DNA of 37,626 nt from SIG307 sp045596385 (GCA_045596385.1 JAZOCC010000025.1:1-37626), one strand, 5' to 3'; numbered from the stretch's first letter, positions 6,336 to 14,835 are shown. Notes: a model not told the origin generated them from the letters alone. Numbers and translations: made by a program.

Positions 6336-8069
6336 ATGAGTTCCGCTGGAAGTGAAGGCTTCGGACGTAAGAAGAAGCGACTCGGTGATATGCTCGTGGA
6401 GGCCGGGGTGATTACCAACGAGCAGTTGCTGATGGCGTTGGAGTATCAGAAGCAGCAGCCGAAGAAGATTCGTCTCGGTGTTGCGCTGGTGGCGAAGAAT
6501 TTTACCACAGAAGAAGCGATTATCGAGGTTTTAAAACAGCAGTTTAACATTGAGTCCGTATCCTTATCCGGGGTAAAGATTCCGCCGGAGATAACAAAAC
6601 TCGTTACAGATGCGACTTTATTAAAAAAATATGTAATGATTCCGTATGCATGGGACGATAGAAATAGCAGCGGTATCAAAGTGGCAATGGAAGATCCGAT
6701 GGACATTATGGCAATCGACGACCTCTCCATTGTAACCGGTATGGACATTGTCCCTGTCCTTGCAGCCAATTCCGAGATCATGCGTACCATCGATAAGTAT
6801 TACGGTGGCCAGGAAACAAAGGCGATGGCAGAGCGTTTTACCCAGGAGCGCGGTGAGAAGGAAGAGGATGTAAAGGCTCAGGAAGAGGCCCGTGCCGATG
6901 TAGAGAATTCTCCGATTGTTATTTTGGTTAAGACGATTATCGAGCAGGCCGTTCGTATGCGTGCCTCCGATATCCATATAGAGCCGATGGAGACGATTAT
7001 CCGTGTCAGATACCGTATCGACGGTGTACTGCAGGAGATTAACAATTATCAGGTGGCGTTGCTTTCCGCCATCATCGCCCGTATTAAGATTATCGGCGGT
7101 ATGGATATTTCCGAGAAGAGAAAGCCTCAGGATGGTCGAATTACCCAGATTGTAGACCGTTTGGAGTACGATATCCGAGTGTCTATTCTGCCGACGGTGT
7201 TCGGTGAGAAGGTGGTAATGCGACTTACCTCCAAGCAGACACTTTCCAGAGATAAGAAGAATTTAGGTTTTTCCGATGTTGAGATGCGTAAGTTCGACCG
7301 TATTCTGGCGAACCCGAACGGTATTATCTTAGTTACGGGACCGACCGGTTCCGGTAAGTCCACGACGCTGTACACAGCGCTCAGTGAGTTAAATACCTCG
7401 GACGTTAACATCATCACCGTAGAGGACCCGGTGGAGGCCAACATCGACGGCATCAACCAGGTACAGGTTAACGTAAAAGCGGATATGACGTTTGCTGCGG
7501 CACTTCGTTCTATCCTGCGACAGGACCCGGATATCATCATGATCGGTGAGATTCGAGACGAGGAGACCGCCAGCATCGCGGTTACCGCGTCTATCACGGG
7601 TCACCTTGTAGTAAGTACCCTGCATACCAACAGTGCAGCCAGTTCCATCGGTCGTCTGGCGGACATGGGTATTGCTTCCTACCTTTTGGCAGACTCCATC
7701 GTAGGAGTTATCGCACAGCGTCTTGTGCGTCGCTTATGTACCTGTAAGCAGGAGTTCGAGCCGACGCCGGAGCAGTGGCAGTTAATCGGTGAGCGTACGC
7801 CGGATACAAAGATTTATAAGCCTTGCGGCTGTCCGCAGTGTAACGACACCGGTTATAAGGGACGTATCGGTGTGTATGAGATACTCCCGGTTACCAGCAA
7901 GATTAAACGCCTGATTTCCCGCGGCGCCGCAGCCGAAGAGCTGGAGGAACAGGCACTGACGGAGGGCATGAGTACCCTGCGTATGAGTGCGGCCCGTCTG
8001 GTGCGGGAGGGCATTACCAGTATAGAAGAGTTGTTGCGTATTGCATACGCGAATGAGGATGATATGTAA
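6336..8069 (+). CDS. pilB: Type IV pilus extension ATPase PilB (GspE family) with MshEN-like N-terminus
   Basis: The 577-residue cytoplasmic hexameric motor that powers pilus assembly. Residues 15-38 and 46-69 are two tandem 24-residue motifs starting RLG and ending in Q, with Leu or Ile at most expected positions. This is the MshEN c-di-GMP-binding pattern; the second copy has Thr at one Leu position. The ATPase core has Walker A GPTGSGKST (335-343), the Asp box ITVEDPVE, Walker B DPDIIMIGEIRDEE and the His box GHLVVSTLHTN. A four-Cys zinc site follows: CTC, then CGCPQC about 40 residues later. The zinc site and N-domain are typical of PilB/GspE and absent from PilT. It is the first gene of the operon, behind the c-di-GMP riboswitch. 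The next gene starts 11 bases after its stop. Confidence 0.96.
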   Translation: MSSAGSEGFGRKKKRLGDMLVEAGVITNEQLLMALEYQKQQPKKIRLGVALVAKNFTTEEAIIEVLKQQFNIESVSLSGVKIPPEITKLVTDATLLKKYVMIPYAWDDRNSSGIKVAMEDPMDIMAIDDLSIVTGMDIVPVLAANSEIMRTIDKYYGGQETKAMAERFTQERGEKEEDVKAQEEARADVENSPIVILVKTIIEQAVRMRASDIHIEPMETIIRVRYRIDGVLQEINNYQVALLSAIIARIKIIGGMDISEKRKPQDGRITQIVDRLEYDIRVSILPTVFGEKVVMRLTSKQTLSRDKKNLGFSDVEMRKFDRILANPNGIILVTGPTGSGKSTTLYTALSELNTSDVNIITVEDPVEANIDGINQVQVNVKADMTFAAALRSILRQDPDIIMIGEIRDEETASIAVTASITGHLVVSTLHTNSAASSIGRLADMGIASYLLADSIVGVIAQRLVRRLCTCKQEFEPTPEQWQLIGERTPDTKIYKPCGCPQCNDTGYKGRIGVYEILPVTSKIKRLISRGAAAEELEEQALTEGMSTLRMSAARLVREGITSIEELLRIAYANEDDM

Positions 8070-8079
8070 AGGAGTTCCT

Positions 8080-9135
8080 ATGGCAGAGATTGATTCCCTA
8101 TTACTGAAAGCAAAGGCGCTGAAGGCGTCCGACGTACACCTGACGGCGGCAATTCCGCCGAAGGCTCGTATCAACGGCAAGCTGGAGTCCATGACGGACG
8201 AGCCGCTGACACCGGCCCGTTTACAGGAGCTGTTGCTTCCGATTTTGAATACGTCAGCGAAGGAGCGTCTGGACGAGTTCGGTGAAGTGGATTTCTCCTA
8301 CGCCATCATCGGCGAGGGACGGTTCCGTGTGAATGTGTTTAAGCAGCGCGGTGTACTTGCCGCAGTACTTCGTCTGGTAGGTACGCAGGTGCCGCCGGCG
8401 GACCAGTTGGGGATTCCGAAGGAGGTACAGGAGCTGATTCACAGAAAGCGTGGTCTGGTATTGGTTACGGGACCGACCGGTTCCGGTAAGTCCACCACCC
8501 TGGCTTCTCTGATTGATATGATGAATAAGATCCGGAATTGCCATATTATTACTCTGGAGGACCCGATCGAGTACCTGCACTCCCACAAGGAGGCGGTGAT
8601 CAACCAGCGAGAGATCGGTATGGATTCCAAGAATTACGCCGGCGCGTTACGTGCGGCTCTCCGTGAGGACCCGGATGTAATCCTTCTCGGAGAAATGCGA
8701 GACCTGGATACCATCTCCACCGCCATTACCGCGGCTGAGACCGGTCACCTGGTACTCTCCACCTTACATACTACCGGTGCGGCAGCGACGATTGACCGTA
8801 TCATCGACGTATTCCCGACGGGGCAGCAGCAGCAGATTCGTCTCCAGCTTTCTAACGTATTGGAGGCGGTTATCTCCCAGCAGCTTCTCCTTAACAGTGA
8901 AGGCAACGGCCGTGTGGCAGCCTTTGAGGTTATGTTCGGCAGTCCGGCCATCCGGAATCTCATCCGTGAGAGTAAGACCCACCAGATTAACGGTCTTATC
9001 CAGACCAGTAAGAAGCTGGGTATGGAGCTGATGGATGATTCCCTGTATAATTTATACATGAAGAACAAGATTACTAAGGATACTGCGCTGTCCTATGCGC
9101 AGGATATTATCAATATGCAGAAGCGTCTCTACTAA
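8080..9135 (+). CDS. pilT: Type IV pilus retraction ATPase PilT
   Basis: A 351-residue motor ATPase that depolymerises the pilus, enabling twitching motility and DNA uptake in other systems. It begins with the short PilT-type N-domain containing ASDVHL. It has Walker A GPTGSGKSTTL, the Asp box ITLEDPIEY, Walker B DPDVILLGEMRD and the His box GHLVLSTLHTT. AIRNLIRES in the C-terminal part is the PilT signature needed for retraction. There is no zinc tetracysteine site or MshEN domain. The frame is open further upstream inside pilB, but AAAGGAG at 8068-8074 places the start at ATG 8080. The presence of PilT indicates dynamic, retractable pili and not a static pseudopilus. Confidence 0.96.
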   Translation: MAEIDSLLLKAKALKASDVHLTAAIPPKARINGKLESMTDEPLTPARLQELLLPILNTSAKERLDEFGEVDFSYAIIGEGRFRVNVFKQRGVLAAVLRLVGTQVPPADQLGIPKEVQELIHRKRGLVLVTGPTGSGKSTTLASLIDMMNKIRNCHIITLEDPIEYLHSHKEAVINQREIGMDSKNYAGALRAALREDPDVILLGEMRDLDTISTAITAAETGHLVLSTLHTTGAAATIDRIIDVFPTGQQQQIRLQLSNVLEAVISQQLLLNSEGNGRVAAFEVMFGSPAIRNLIRESKTHQINGLIQTSKKLGMELMDDSLYNLYMKNKITKDTALSYAQDIINMQKRLY

Positions 9136-9155
9136 GGACGGAAAGGAGCAGGACA

Positions 9156-10370
9156 ATGACGGATTACGTATATACCGCCGTGACAAAGGACGGTAAGAAG
9201 GTAAAGGGCACCATATCTGCCAACAACCAAAGCCGTGCCATGGCGATGCTCAGAGAGCAGGGGCTCGTTCCTACCAAGGTAGAGCAGCAGACCTTGTTGA
9301 ACAAGGATTTAAATATTTCCATTGGAAATTCGGTAAAGCCACGAGATCTCAGTGTTTTCTGCCGTCAGTTCCAGAGTATTCTGGCAGCGGGTGTTACCAT
9401 CGTAGAGGCTCTCGGTATGCTGGTGGATCAAACGGAGAATAAGGTATTTGCAAAGACCATTAAGGAGACCCAGACGGCGGTACAGAAGGGTAGTACCCTG
9501 GCAGAGGCTATGAAAGCCAGTCCAAAGGTATATCCGGCTATTTTAGTTAATATGGTAGAAGCGGGTGAGGCTTCCGGTAGCCTGGAAGTGGCTATGGAGC
9601 GTATGTCTATCCAGTTTGAAAAGAGTGCCAGGTTAAAGGCTCTTGTAAAGAAGGCCATGATGTACCCGATTGTTATCATTATTGTAGCCATCGGCGTATT
9701 GATTGCCATGTCACTCCTCGTTATCCCGCAGTTTGCGGAGATGTTTGAAAGCATGGGTTCGGAGCTTCCGGGCATTACAAAGGCAGTTATGGCCTTCAGT
9801 AATTTCCTGATGCATAGATGGTATTTGTTGATTTTGATTGTGGTGGTGGCGGCCATTGCGATTACCGCCTTTGCCAAGACGGAGACGGGACAGGTGGTGT
9901 TCGGTACCATCTCCATTAAGGCACCTATCTTCGGTAAGCTGTCGGTAAAGACAGCGTCGGCGTCCTTTGCCCGTACCATCAGTACGCTGATGGCGGCAGG
10001 TATTCCGCTGTCCGAGGCACTGGACATTACGAGCCGTTCCATGAAGAACATTCACTTCAAGCGGGCGTTGCAGGCGGCAAAGAAGGAGGTAGAGCAGGGT
10101 ACGAACCTCAGTGAGCCTCTTCGCAAGTGCGGGCTGTTCCCGATGATGATTCCGCAGATGGTAAAGATCGGTGAGGAGACCGGTAATATTGACGGTATGC
10201 TGATTAAGGCGGCGGATTACTATGAAGACGAAGTTGAGATTGCCACCGGTAGCTTGACTACCCTCATGGAGCCGCTCATTATCGTAGTACTTGGTGCTAT
10301 TGTAGCGGTACTGGTACTTGCAATGTACATGCCGATGATTGATATGTATAGTGGCATGGAGAATCTGTAA
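9156..10370 (+). CDS. pilC: Type IV pilus inner-membrane platform protein PilC (GspF family)
   Basis: A 404-residue polytopic membrane protein on which PilB and PilT act. It has two GspF cytoplasmic helical domains (about 70-190 and 275-400), each followed by hydrophobic segments: about 168-196 (YPIVIIIVAIGVLIAMSLLV), 222-244 (YLLILIVVVAAIAITAF) and 373-396 (LIIVVLGAIVAVLVLAMYMP). SVFCRQFQSILAAGVTIVEAL and FARTISTLMAAGIPLSEAL are the paired repeat signatures. The length is normal for the family. GGAAAGGAG lies before the ATG, and pilT ends 20 bases upstream, so the three genes are probably translated from one message. Confidence 0.95.
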   Translation: MTDYVYTAVTKDGKKVKGTISANNQSRAMAMLREQGLVPTKVEQQTLLNKDLNISIGNSVKPRDLSVFCRQFQSILAAGVTIVEALGMLVDQTENKVFAKTIKETQTAVQKGSTLAEAMKASPKVYPAILVNMVEAGEASGSLEVAMERMSIQFEKSARLKALVKKAMMYPIVIIIVAIGVLIAMSLLVIPQFAEMFESMGSELPGITKAVMAFSNFLMHRWYLLILIVVVAAIAITAFAKTETGQVVFGTISIKAPIFGKLSVKTASASFARTISTLMAAGIPLSEALDITSRSMKNIHFKRALQAAKKEVEQGTNLSEPLRKCGLFPMMIPQMVKIGEETGNIDGMLIKAADYYEDEVEIATGSLTTLMEPLIIVVLGAIVAVLVLAMYMPMIDMYSGMENL

Positions 10371-10384
10371 AAGAGGAGTACTCT

Positions 10385-10795
10385 ATGAAAAAGAAAAATC
10401 AGAACAAGGGATTTTCTTTGGTAGAACTTATTGTAGTTGTGTTGATTATGGGTGTTCTTGCGGTATCTTTAGCACCGCAGGTTATGAAGTGGGTCGGTGC
10501 AGCAAAACAAAGTGCAGATGCCCGGGTTAAGGACAATCTGAAATCTGTCGGTCAGGCAGCGGTTGCTGAGTATGAGGGTGCCGGAGGGACTCTTGCGGAT
10601 GCAAGCTATATTGTGACTTCCGGTGGGATTAGTGCGGTAGGAGGAACGGACCCGAATGCCGGTATGATTGCATTATTGACAGAGTGCACAGGCGGTGATA
10701 CGCCTAAAGTACAAAACGAAAGTGGAAAAGTCTTCCAAATTGAGATTCAGGATACGGGAGCGGTGACAGTGACTACGGTATCCGGCACTTATTAA
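10385..10795 (+). CDS. Type IV prepilin 1
   Basis: A 136-residue class III (type IVa) prepilin. An eight-residue basic leader ends at Gly9, followed by FSLVELIVVVLIMGVLAV with the conserved Glu at mature position 5, so PilD should cleave KG|F. After about 25 hydrophobic residues the N-terminal helix continues (QVMKWVGAAKQSADARVKDN) into a small Gly/Thr-rich globular domain with a single Cys. It is closely related to the following pilin over the first 45 residues and around EGAGGTL. Codon use is less biased than in that gene, so it is probably a less abundant pilin. It starts 15 bases after pilC with SD AGAGGAG. Confidence 0.92.
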   Translation: MKKKNQNKGFSLVELIVVVLIMGVLAVSLAPQVMKWVGAAKQSADARVKDNLKSVGQAAVAEYEGAGGTLADASYIVTSGGISAVGGTDPNAGMIALLTECTGGDTPKVQNESGKVFQIEIQDTGAVTVTTVSGTY

Positions 10796-10803
10796 GGTTA
10801 ATT

Positions 10804-10863
10804 CTATTCCCGGGGGGCGCCTACATAACCGGTGCAGTGATGCACGCAGGCGTAGGGGGATAG
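10804..10863 (+). promoter_or_regulatory. Structured RNA leader before the major pilin gene
   Basis: CTATTCCC (10804-10811) pairs with GGGGATAG (10856-10863). Inside are CGCCT/AGGCG (10818-10822/10848-10852) and a perfect GTGCA-GTGA-TGCAC hairpin (10832-10845). No T run follows. After a 39-base A-rich single-stranded stretch comes AAGGAGAG and the major pilin ATG. A stabilising or processing structure that raises pilin mRNA is the simplest reading; a riboswitch cannot be excluded. Confidence 0.5.
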
Positions 10864-10902
10864 TTTAACATAAAAATATTACATAAAAAGGAGAGAAAAA
10901 GT

Positions 10903-11340
10903 ATGAAGAAGTTAATTAACAAGAAGAACAACAAAGGTTTCTCCCTGGTCGAGCTCATCGTAGTAGTATTGATCATGGGTATCATCGCAGTAGCACTGGC
11001 TCCGCAGGTAATGAAGTGGGTAGGTCAGGCAAGAACGAACTCTGACTCCAACACCCAGAAGGATATTAAGTCCGCAATTCAGATTGCAATTGCTGATTTC
11101 CAGGGTGCAGGTGGCACATTAACTTCTACCAATAAGTGTGATGGTTCTACCGCAGTTACTGTAGTTGCCGGGGCTTCCGGAGTAGGTCAGTTTGCAGATT
11201 CTGTTACTGTTGCAGGTGCATCTAAATCCTTAGGTGACTATATTGATGAAGTAATGGGCGGAGAGTATCCGAAAACAGCAGCCGGTGGTAATTTTAAGGT
11301 TACCATTTCTACTGCAGGAAAAGTTGTCGTATCACAGTAA
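10903..11340 (+). CDS. pilA: Major type IV pilin (prepilin 2)
   Basis: A 145-residue prepilin. The leader MKKLINKKNNKG ends at Gly12; the mature protein begins FSLVELIVVVLIMGIIAVALA with Glu5. The long N-terminal helix is followed by a Ser/Thr/Gly-rich head with one Cys and a YPKTAAGGNFKVTIS C-terminal strand region. I call it the major subunit because its codons are as strongly biased as those of transketolase (GTA, CTG, TCC and AAG preferred), unlike its neighbours, and because it alone is flanked by strong RNA hairpins. It is a diverged duplicate of the upstream pilin. SD AAGGAGAG. That this is the main fibre protein is inference; the family assignment is secure. Confidence 0.93.
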   Translation: MKKLINKKNNKGFSLVELIVVVLIMGIIAVALAPQVMKWVGQARTNSDSNTQKDIKSAIQIAIADFQGAGGTLTSTNKCDGSTAVTVVAGASGVGQFADSVTVAGASKSLGDYIDEVMGGEYPKTAAGGNFKVTISTAGKVVVSQ

Positions 11341-11362
11341 TAGAAGTTGATAGACGATTCCC

Positions 11363-11383
11363 CCCGGCGGCGGAGCCGCCGGG
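11363..11383 (+). other. Strong GC hairpin after the major pilin gene
   Basis: CCCGGCGGC-GGA-GCCGCCGGG is a perfect nine-pair, all-GC stem 22 bases after the pilin stop. No T run follows, so it should not fully terminate. It would block 3' exonucleases and could raise pilin mRNA over the downstream pil genes. The rest of the spacer to 11470 is unstructured by eye. Confidence 0.6.
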
Positions 11384-11470
11384 ACGGGAGATAAAACAAA
11401 CACAAAGCACAAATTTAGCCTAGGATATGAATCCCCAACGAATCTCTCATTTTAGAAAGGACCAGTCGGT

Positions 11471-12244
11471 ATGGAAGGATACGAAGTGATAATTTATCCG
11501 TTAGTATTTCTTTACGGAATACTGATTGGCAGTTTCTTGAATGTTTGCATTTACCGAATTCCAAAGCATGAAAGCATCGTGACGGTTCCGTCTCACTGCA
11601 TGAGCTGTGGTTATGGGCTCAAGTGGTATGACTTAGTGCCGGTGTTTTCATGGCTTTGCCTGGGCGGCAAGTGCCGGAAGTGCAAAGCGAAGATTTCGGC
11701 GCAGTATCCTTTGGTGGAAGCGCTGAACGGAATATTATGGTTGGGTACTATTTTCCTTCGCGGTCTGACCGTGGAAGGAATTTTGTACTGTCTTCTGGCT
11801 TCTGCACTTTTGGTGATTGCGGTAATTGACTTCCGTACCTATGAGATTCCTTTCGGACTCAATGTGTTTATTTTCCTGTTGGGCGTGGTACGGTTGTGCA
11901 CAGATTTGAAGAACTGGGCACTGTATGTGATTGGATTTTTCCTGGTCAGCGGTATGTTTTTACTGGCGGCCTGGATTTCTTTAAAGGTTCTGAAAAAGGA
12001 AGGCATGGGCGGCGGTGACGTGAAGCTCATGGCGGCAGCGGGACTGCTCCTTGGAGGACCGAAGATTTTTCTTTCCATGATGATCGGCTGTGTATTGGCG
12101 GTCATTGTGCATCCGATCCGGATGAAGCTGACGGGGGAGGACCGGCAGCTGGCCTTCGGACCGTATCTGGCGGTGGGGATTTTTATTTCCGCGCTGGTTG
12201 GAGAGTGGATTATTAATGCGTATTTAGGTTTGTTTTCTCTGTAA
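11471..12244 (+). CDS. pilD: Prepilin peptidase PilD (leader peptidase / N-methyltransferase)
   Basis: A 257-residue polytopic aspartyl protease that removes prepilin leaders and methylates the new N-terminal residue. The N-terminal cytoplasmic methyltransferase domain has the paired Cys motifs CMSC (43-46) and CRKC (68-71). The catalytic aspartates are D120 in AVIDFRTYEIP and D183 in the GGGDVK motif. About eight hydrophobic segments are visible. The length is normal. AGAAAGGA stands nine bases before the ATG. Being in the operon, it is made together with the six prepilin-like substrates encoded here. Confidence 0.95.
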   Translation: MEGYEVIIYPLVFLYGILIGSFLNVCIYRIPKHESIVTVPSHCMSCGYGLKWYDLVPVFSWLCLGGKCRKCKAKISAQYPLVEALNGILWLGTIFLRGLTVEGILYCLLASALLVIAVIDFRTYEIPFGLNVFIFLLGVVRLCTDLKNWALYVIGFFLVSGMFLLAAWISLKVLKKEGMGGGDVKLMAAAGLLLGGPKIFLSMMIGCVLAVIVHPIRMKLTGEDRQLAFGPYLAVGIFISALVGEWIINAYLGLFSL

Positions 12245-12271
12245 TCGGGCAGACAGAGCCGGGAGAGATAA

Positions 12272-12342
12272 GCTCATATGACATTTCAGCAGGGTATGAA
12301 ATGGCATGTGTTACTGAAATGTTATATGTGGTTACCACGAGC
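12272..12342 (+). promoter_or_regulatory. Three-way-junction RNA before the pilM-pilN fusion
   Basis: Three contiguous helices can be drawn with no unpaired junction bases: P1 GCTC/GAGC (12272-12275 with 12339-12342), P2 of 14 pairs with one G-U (12276-12289 with 12314-12327) and P3 GTGG-TTA-CCAC (12328-12338). The ribosome site AAGGAGGG begins three bases after P1. In P2, ATTTCA can also pair with a nearer TGAAAT (12296-12301), giving a competing fold. Function unknown; translational control of the downstream gene is inferred from position. Confidence 0.5.
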
Positions 12343-12356
12343 ATAAGGAGGGTTTT

Positions 12357-14150
12357 ATGGCAAAGACACTAGTAAGTATAGAAATCGGTATGAGCCAGAC
12401 CAGATTACTGGAGGTGGAAGTGGGTGGCAAGGTACAGCGCGTCCGCAAGGCTGTTGTATTTAATACCCCGCCGAATACCATAGAGGACGGTTATATCCGT
12501 GAAACCGATGATTTTGCGGAGCTTATGAGCATGCAGATGCAGACCGCCGGAATCAAGACAAAGGACGTTATCTTTACGATTTCTTCCAATAAGGTTATCA
12601 GCCGTGAGGTTACGGTAACCGCGTTAAAGGAGAAGATGTTAAAGAATATCGTGCAGGCGGAAGCACCGGATTACTTCCCGATGGATATTTCCGACCATGT
12701 GATTTCCCATACCGTCATCGGTCAGGATAAGGAGCAGAACCAGTACCGTTTGATGGTATATGCGATTCCGGAGACGCTGTTGCAGTGCTTCTATATGCTG
12801 GCGGAGAATATGAAGTGTAACATATTGTCCATGGACGTAACCGGAAACTCCATGTTCCAGTGGCTGAAGCGTTCCACGTTGCAGGATGTCAGCCTTATCA
12901 TGCAGATGAATGAAACCGCTACTGTGGTAACGGTGCTGGATAAGGGAGAGCTGGGGGTACAGAGAACCATTAACTACGGTGTTGCTAACTTGGCGGATGC
13001 TCTTTTGGAGTCCCATTGCTATGATGAAGTGACCACCCAGTCGGAAGCCTTGAAGATGTTGCTGGACGGTGAGTATTTGTCCGCCAATGCACAGCAGGAC
13101 GAGGAGTGGAAGGAGCGTGAGCTTGCCCGTATCCGCGAGAACCGTTTCAAGCGTATCGAGAGTGAGAAAAATGAAGAAGATAAGGATGCTGCGGAAGCAA
13201 ACGACATGAGTGTGGAGCGTATCCTTTCCGACGGTGATATTTTGAACCGTCGTATGATAGCAAGAGAAGAGGTTTCGGAGGTCGCGAGAGATATCGTAGG
13301 CCGTGTTCGCCGAGTAATCGAGTATTACGCCACGAACCATCCGGAGTCCACGATTGAAAAGATTTACCTGACAGGTATGGCTACCTCCGTACACGGTGCG
13401 GATGCATTGATTGCGGATGAGTTGGGTATGCCGGTTGAGATTTATGACGTAACCGAGGGCGTATTGTTCTCCAAGTCGGCCATCGATTTTGAGGAGCGGG
13501 GTGCCGAGTTCCTGGCCTGCTTCGGTGCGGTGGTTAATCCGTTGGGTATGCGTCCGGCAGAGGCGATTTTAAAGGAAAGAAAGAAAAACATTGCGATTTT
13601 GTCCGGTGCCATTTTTGTGGCTGCGGCAGCAATTATCGCAGGTTTGGTAATTAAGACCTCCATCGATATTAAGTACGAGAAGGAGATGAAGGCGCTGTTC
13701 GAGCAGAACATTGCGGAGGCAGAGAGCATTGAGGACCTGTATGCGGTGTATCTTGCGAGCCAGGAGTCCATTGCGAACATGGTTGCAACCGACGCACTCA
13801 GCTTCTCCATGGCAGAGCAGCTGAACGATATCATCGAAGCACTGGAGAAGGCGTTGCCGTCCCGTTCTCTTGTACATTCCTTCTCTATTACCGGAAATAC
13901 GATGACCATTAATTTCTCCACCGTTACCAAGGAAGAGGCAGCTAAGGTATTGATGCAGTTAAAGACGATTCCGCATATTGCGGAGGTATCCGTAGGCGGT
14001 ATTGTGGAAGAGGTGGATGAAACCAGTAACCGTACAGAGGTAGTATTTACCGTAAACTGTATTTTACAGAAGGCTGGGGAGCAGTCCGAGGAGAATGCTT
14101 CCACAGAAGAGAATGCAGGAACCACAACGGAAGGAACGGAGGTACAGTAG
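12357..14150 (+). CDS. pilM: PilM-PilN fusion, type IV pilus alignment protein
   Basis: A 597-residue protein joining two pilus subcomplex parts. Residues 1 to about 395 are an actin-like PilM (LVSIEIGMSQTRLLEVE nucleotide-binding start; IYLTGMATSVHGADALIADELGMPVEIYD near the end). NPLGMRPAEA leads into a transmembrane helix (about 411-431), a coiled-coil stretch and a PilN-like periplasm-type domain (about 490-565) with the MTINFSTVTKEEAAKVLMQL fold region. The C-terminal tail is Glu/Thr-rich. In other bacteria PilM is cytoplasmic and binds the PilN N-terminus; here they are covalently joined. A charged Lys/Glu/Arg-rich insertion (about 240-300) interrupts the PilM part. PilP and the secretin PilQ are absent, as expected without an outer membrane. 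Confidence 0.85.
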   Translation: MAKTLVSIEIGMSQTRLLEVEVGGKVQRVRKAVVFNTPPNTIEDGYIRETDDFAELMSMQMQTAGIKTKDVIFTISSNKVISREVTVTALKEKMLKNIVQAEAPDYFPMDISDHVISHTVIGQDKEQNQYRLMVYAIPETLLQCFYMLAENMKCNILSMDVTGNSMFQWLKRSTLQDVSLIMQMNETATVVTVLDKGELGVQRTINYGVANLADALLESHCYDEVTTQSEALKMLLDGEYLSANAQQDEEWKERELARIRENRFKRIESEKNEEDKDAAEANDMSVERILSDGDILNRRMIAREEVSEVARDIVGRVRRVIEYYATNHPESTIEKIYLTGMATSVHGADALIADELGMPVEIYDVTEGVLFSKSAIDFEERGAEFLACFGAVVNPLGMRPAEAILKERKKNIAILSGAIFVAAAAIIAGLVIKTSIDIKYEKEMKALFEQNIAEAESIEDLYAVYLASQESIANMVATDALSFSMAEQLNDIIEALEKALPSRSLVHSFSITGNTMTINFSTVTKEEAAKVLMQLKTIPHIAEVSVGGIVEEVDETSNRTEVVFTVNCILQKAGEQSEENASTEENAGTTTEGTEVQ

Positions 14151-14151
14151 C

Positions 14152-14835
14152 ATGGAGAAGAAAAAAGGTAATGAAATGCAGATTTTCCTGTTAATGCTGG
14201 CGCTGGTGGTTATCATGGTAATCGTTGCCGTGAACTATTTGTATCGTCCGCTTCTGGAGGAGCGTAATGCGCTTCGTGACGAGAATTACAATTTAAACGT
14301 TCGTTACATCGAGTTGTACAACATGAGTGCCAACGAGGCTTTCTGGAAGGACGAGATTAACAAGTCCCGTCAGGCGATTTCCAAGGTACTGAACCGGTAC
14401 AGTGCAGGTAATACTCCGGAAAAGAGTATCAAGTTTGTCAGCGACATGGAAGAAGAGTTGCAGCTTCGTGTGCCGGATTTGACCTTCTCGGCGGCGAATC
14501 TGCTGACCAGCGTAACCATGCCGATGGTACACGACCTCGGTGACGGAAACGAGACCTACAGCATTGAGTATTATGATGTAAACCTTTTAAAGGAGACCTT
14601 GTCCTTTAATTATACCTGTGATTATGAGCAGTTAAAGAAGATGTCGGATTACTTCAGTGCATATCCGGAGCGTATGAACATCGAGTCCATTACGGTAAAT
14701 TACAACAGTGAAACCAATGAGCTGGAAGGAAATACGATTTTAAATATGTATGCAGTTACCGGTACGGATAAGCAGTACCAGGAGCCGGCAATTACAGACA
14801 TCCGTCTCGGCGAAGACAACATTTTTGCACAATAA
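14152..14835 (+). CDS. pilO: PilO-like pilus alignment protein
   Basis: A 227-residue bitopic membrane protein: short basic N-terminus, one transmembrane helix (about 9-30), a coiled coil with LLEERNALRDENYNLNVRYIEL, then an alpha/beta domain ending in a Tyr/Gln-rich tail. Size, topology and position right after the PilM-PilN fusion match PilO, which pairs with PilN to link the motor platform to the pilus. There is no strong sequence signature, so the call rests mainly on architecture and context. The start ATG at 14152 is one base after the previous stop, with ACGGAGG upstream; an in-frame ATG at 14095 lies inside pilMN and is rejected. Confidence 0.78.
   Translation: MEKKKGNEMQIFLLMLALVVIMVIVAVNYLYRPLLEERNALRDENYNLNVRYIELYNMSANEAFWKDEINKSRQAISKVLNRYSAGNTPEKSIKFVSDMEEELQLRVPDLTFSAANLLTSVTMPMVHDLGDGNETYSIEYYDVNLLKETLSFNYTCDYEQLKKMSDYFSAYPERMNIESITVNYNSETNELEGNTILNMYAVTGTDKQYQEPAITDIRLGEDNIFAQ

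Noticed and set aside
9428..10051. Long minus-strand frame across pilC
   Set aside because: Antisense shadow of a well-conserved gene; composition is what the pilC codons produce on the other strand.
10804..10863. A second c-di-GMP riboswitch before the major pilin
   Set aside because: None of the GEMM-I blocks or the class II pseudoknot pattern can be found; only generic hairpins are visible.
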